A stretch of 64,000 nucleotides of DNA from the NCBI GenBank assembly GCA_013115135.1, contig JABANP010000244.1, positions 1-64,000 on the forward strand, read 5' to 3'. This document shows, piece after piece, positions 62,362-64,000 of the stretch (its first letter is position 1; every line of letters starts with the position of its first letter). The translations under genes and the position numbers were made by a program. The notes beneath the pieces were generated by a model. That model did no database searches, was not told where the DNA came from, and worked only from the letters and a program-made list of their open reading frames with translations. This DNA comes from Perkinsus olseni (Eukaryota > Perkinsozoa > Perkinsida > Perkinsidae).

Positions 62362-64000
62362 ATGGATGAGCTCGCTGCAATGATAGCTGGTGGGGCTAGT
62401 AGGAGCTGCGGTCGGCGAGGGGACCTCGAGAAGCGGCGAAGGGAGGAGTACTTGGAGGAGCGAGAGAAGGAAAAGGAAAAGGAAAGGGAGAGAGAGATGC
62501 AAAGAGTTGTAGTACACGGGAGAATTTGGGTTGTGGAATGTCATCTCGTTGGGGTTTCACGGTATGGAAAAAATAAGAGTACTTCAAACAAAAGCAAATT
62601 TGGGTGAAGGTTTGTCAGAAATAAACCTTTATTTCTGTGTATGTAACAAACCTTTACCTGCGCCCTCGGTCGAGTTAGTAGACAGCGCTGCGCTATTCTC
62701 GTTCCTTCCATGAACTCCGTTGAACTCGCGTGTTCTTAGAGGGTCTATGAGTGATCAGAATCGGTTCTCTACAACCATTTCGATGCATCGGGAATCGCCT
62801 GTTTAGAATACATCTTGAAATGGCTGTTTCTGCGATAGCTTCATTTCGTCGCCGCTCACAGCTTTGACGTGTGTCGCGGCAGGCCCGCATTTCGGAGTTG
62901 CACAAGGAGATAGAGCATGGGAAGCAGATGCGGTCGAAGAGGAAGCATGATGGTGTCAACGGAGATGATCAAAACTCCAACGGACTCGGGTGAGGTTCTC
63001 GCGATGGATTTTATCAGGCGGGGTTTTGTCCCTGGAGAGAATCTTAGGTTGATCCTTCAGGTTGTTGAGCATCGAGGATATCGACTCGTGGACGGATGAG
63101 ACGTTGATGGACGAGGAGGACCTTTACGAAGTGTTCGAGCAACTGCGGGCTATCGGCGAGCCCTGCACTCTCTTTGGAGAGTCCGACAAGGGGAGGTGGG
63201 CGAAATGTGGTATTAGTGGTGCGAGGTCGAAGGTTGTGGTAGGTACTTGAGGTTGGTTGGGATGTCCTCGAGGGCCACCCAGGACGACGATGAGTGCGGT
63301 CAGACAAACGTCCTCCAGCAGGTGTGGCGGGCTGAGTGTCGGTGGTGTTATCTTGATATCAGGTGATGCATGAGGAGGCACCAGCAGTGGAAGCGCCTGT
63401 TCAAGCGGAGGATGAAGGTAGGTTGGTTTAATATCGACTGTGTCTCGCGGGTGCGATAGATTCCCTTCGTGGTTTTCATTGGCTGTGTGGTCTAGTGGTA
63501 TGATTCGCGCTTCGGGTGCGCGAGGTCCCGGGTTCGATTCTCGGCTCAGCCCTATCCGCCTTTAGGTTCGCTGAAACCTGAAGATCGCGAGATCATTCGG
63601 TGGATAAGGAGGGTTCTCAAGGCGTGGGAGACCGAGCTCGGTGCCCGTCCTGACGAGATGAAGCAGACCGCCGCTGGCCGAAACTTAACAGGTGGGACCG
63701 CCAGAGCTGTTACGCCCTCCCCCGCAGATATCACCGTCCCTTCTCAGCCCAGTACCGACAAACCAAACAGTACTTGAAACCGCTGCTGAGCAGGCTGAAG
63801 ACGGGCTCCTTGGACGAGGAGATCCAAACGAAGCTGCATTCTATCGCGAAGCTCAGCAATATGAAGAAGTACCGGGAAGCCAATGAGTTCTACATGCTTC
63901 TGGCCATCGGTGGGTCCTTTTTCCTGTCGAGTGTCGCATCATGAGCGACTCTGATGACAGGTGATGCGCCGTGGCCGGTGGGAGTCACCCAGTGGGGTAT
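62362..64000 (+). CDS. PRP18: Pre-mRNA splicing factor Prp18, 3'-truncated by window edge
   Basis: Second-step splicing factor of the U5 snRNP. It starts at ATG 62362 with MDELAAMIAGGAS and a Glu/Lys/Arg-rich helix. An SFM-type segment follows: LYEVFEQLRAIGEPCTLFGE (about 63121-63183). The Prp18 helical domain has EIIRWIRRVLKAWETELGAR (about 63588-63650), YLKPLLSRLKTGSLDEEIQT (about 63773-63832), YREANEFYMLLAIG (about 63874-63909) and the conserved loop GDAPWPVGVTQWG (63961 onward), where the sequence ends. The intron just upstream of the EIIRW exon (ends 63564) contains a complete tRNA-Pro. Other introns hold tRNA-like and F2 pieces. Confidence 0.85.
63481..63552 (+). tRNA. tRNA-Pro (anticodon CGG), sense within a Prp18 intron
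   Basis: Seventy-two nt match a eukaryotic tRNA-Pro: acceptor GGCTGTG against CTCAGCC (one T-T mismatch), A box TGGTCTAGTGGTAT, anticodon stem CGCGC/GCGCG with loop TTCGGGT giving CGG, variable loop, T-stem CCGGG/CTCGG with B box GGTTCGATTC. No CCA is encoded. It lies in the intron between about 63417 and 63564, same strand as the host mRNA. Confidence 0.88.

Overview
The window is nuclear DNA from an intron-dense, gene-dense unicellular eukaryote using the standard genetic code. Most introns are 41-90 nt with ordinary GT...AG ends. The gene set (calcium-dependent protein kinase, EF-hand proteins, class I cyclic-nucleotide phosphodiesterase, makorin, Prp18, a Cys-rich mucin-like surface protein) fits an alveolate-like protist such as a perkinsid or an early dinoflagellate relative. 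That placement is inference; no rRNA or other phylogenetic marker is present.

Layout. 1-3051 (+): 3' part of a protein arginine methyltransferase. 3754-15813 (+): one 44-exon gene encoding amidophosphoribosyltransferase (PurF), GAR synthetase (PurD) and AIR synthetase (PurM) as a single predicted protein of about 1462 aa. 16735-19368 (+): two tandem maleylacetoacetate isomerase / zeta-GST genes. 19607-21232 (-): PP2C phosphatase. 22292-22850 (+): 3' part of a charged coiled-coil protein. 23560-24819 (-): intronless 419-aa ORF. 26418-26866 (-): truncated duplicate of a CDPK tail. 27222-28664 (+): Cys-rich, Thr-rich membrane protein. 29871-about 33600 (-): CDPK. 34052-about 36050 (-): EF-hand plus Cys-finger protein. 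38382-39788 (-): possible LOTUS-type protein. 40346-41745 (-): makorin. 42806-46837 (+): multi-pass membrane protein. 48268-51444 (+): phosphodiesterase. 53225-57086 (+): ankyrin-repeat protein. 57538-62241 (+): PCI-type protein with a Gag fragment in or near an intron. 62362-end (+): splicing factor Prp18.

The most striking feature is what fills the introns. Unrelated introns in unrelated genes carry copies of a few short sequences: (1) AATTTCGTGGCGCGTGAC, about 30 copies in both orientations; (2) a GTATCTT(A)GGTTGAAC element often closed by an inverted AAGATAC; (3) tRNA-derived pieces centred on the T-arm/B box, ranging from 45-nt introns that are little more than a T-arm to complete tRNA genes (tRNA-Ala AGC antisense in the purine gene, tRNA-Pro CGG in Prp18); (4) a CTTGCAATCTTGCATTTCCTCAACG element. 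This looks like several coexisting introner-like (intron-generating or intron-colonising) families, one of them tRNA-derived. Exon boundaries for the purine, isomerase and phosphatase genes were worked out base by base with frame continuity; those of the later genes are only partly resolved.
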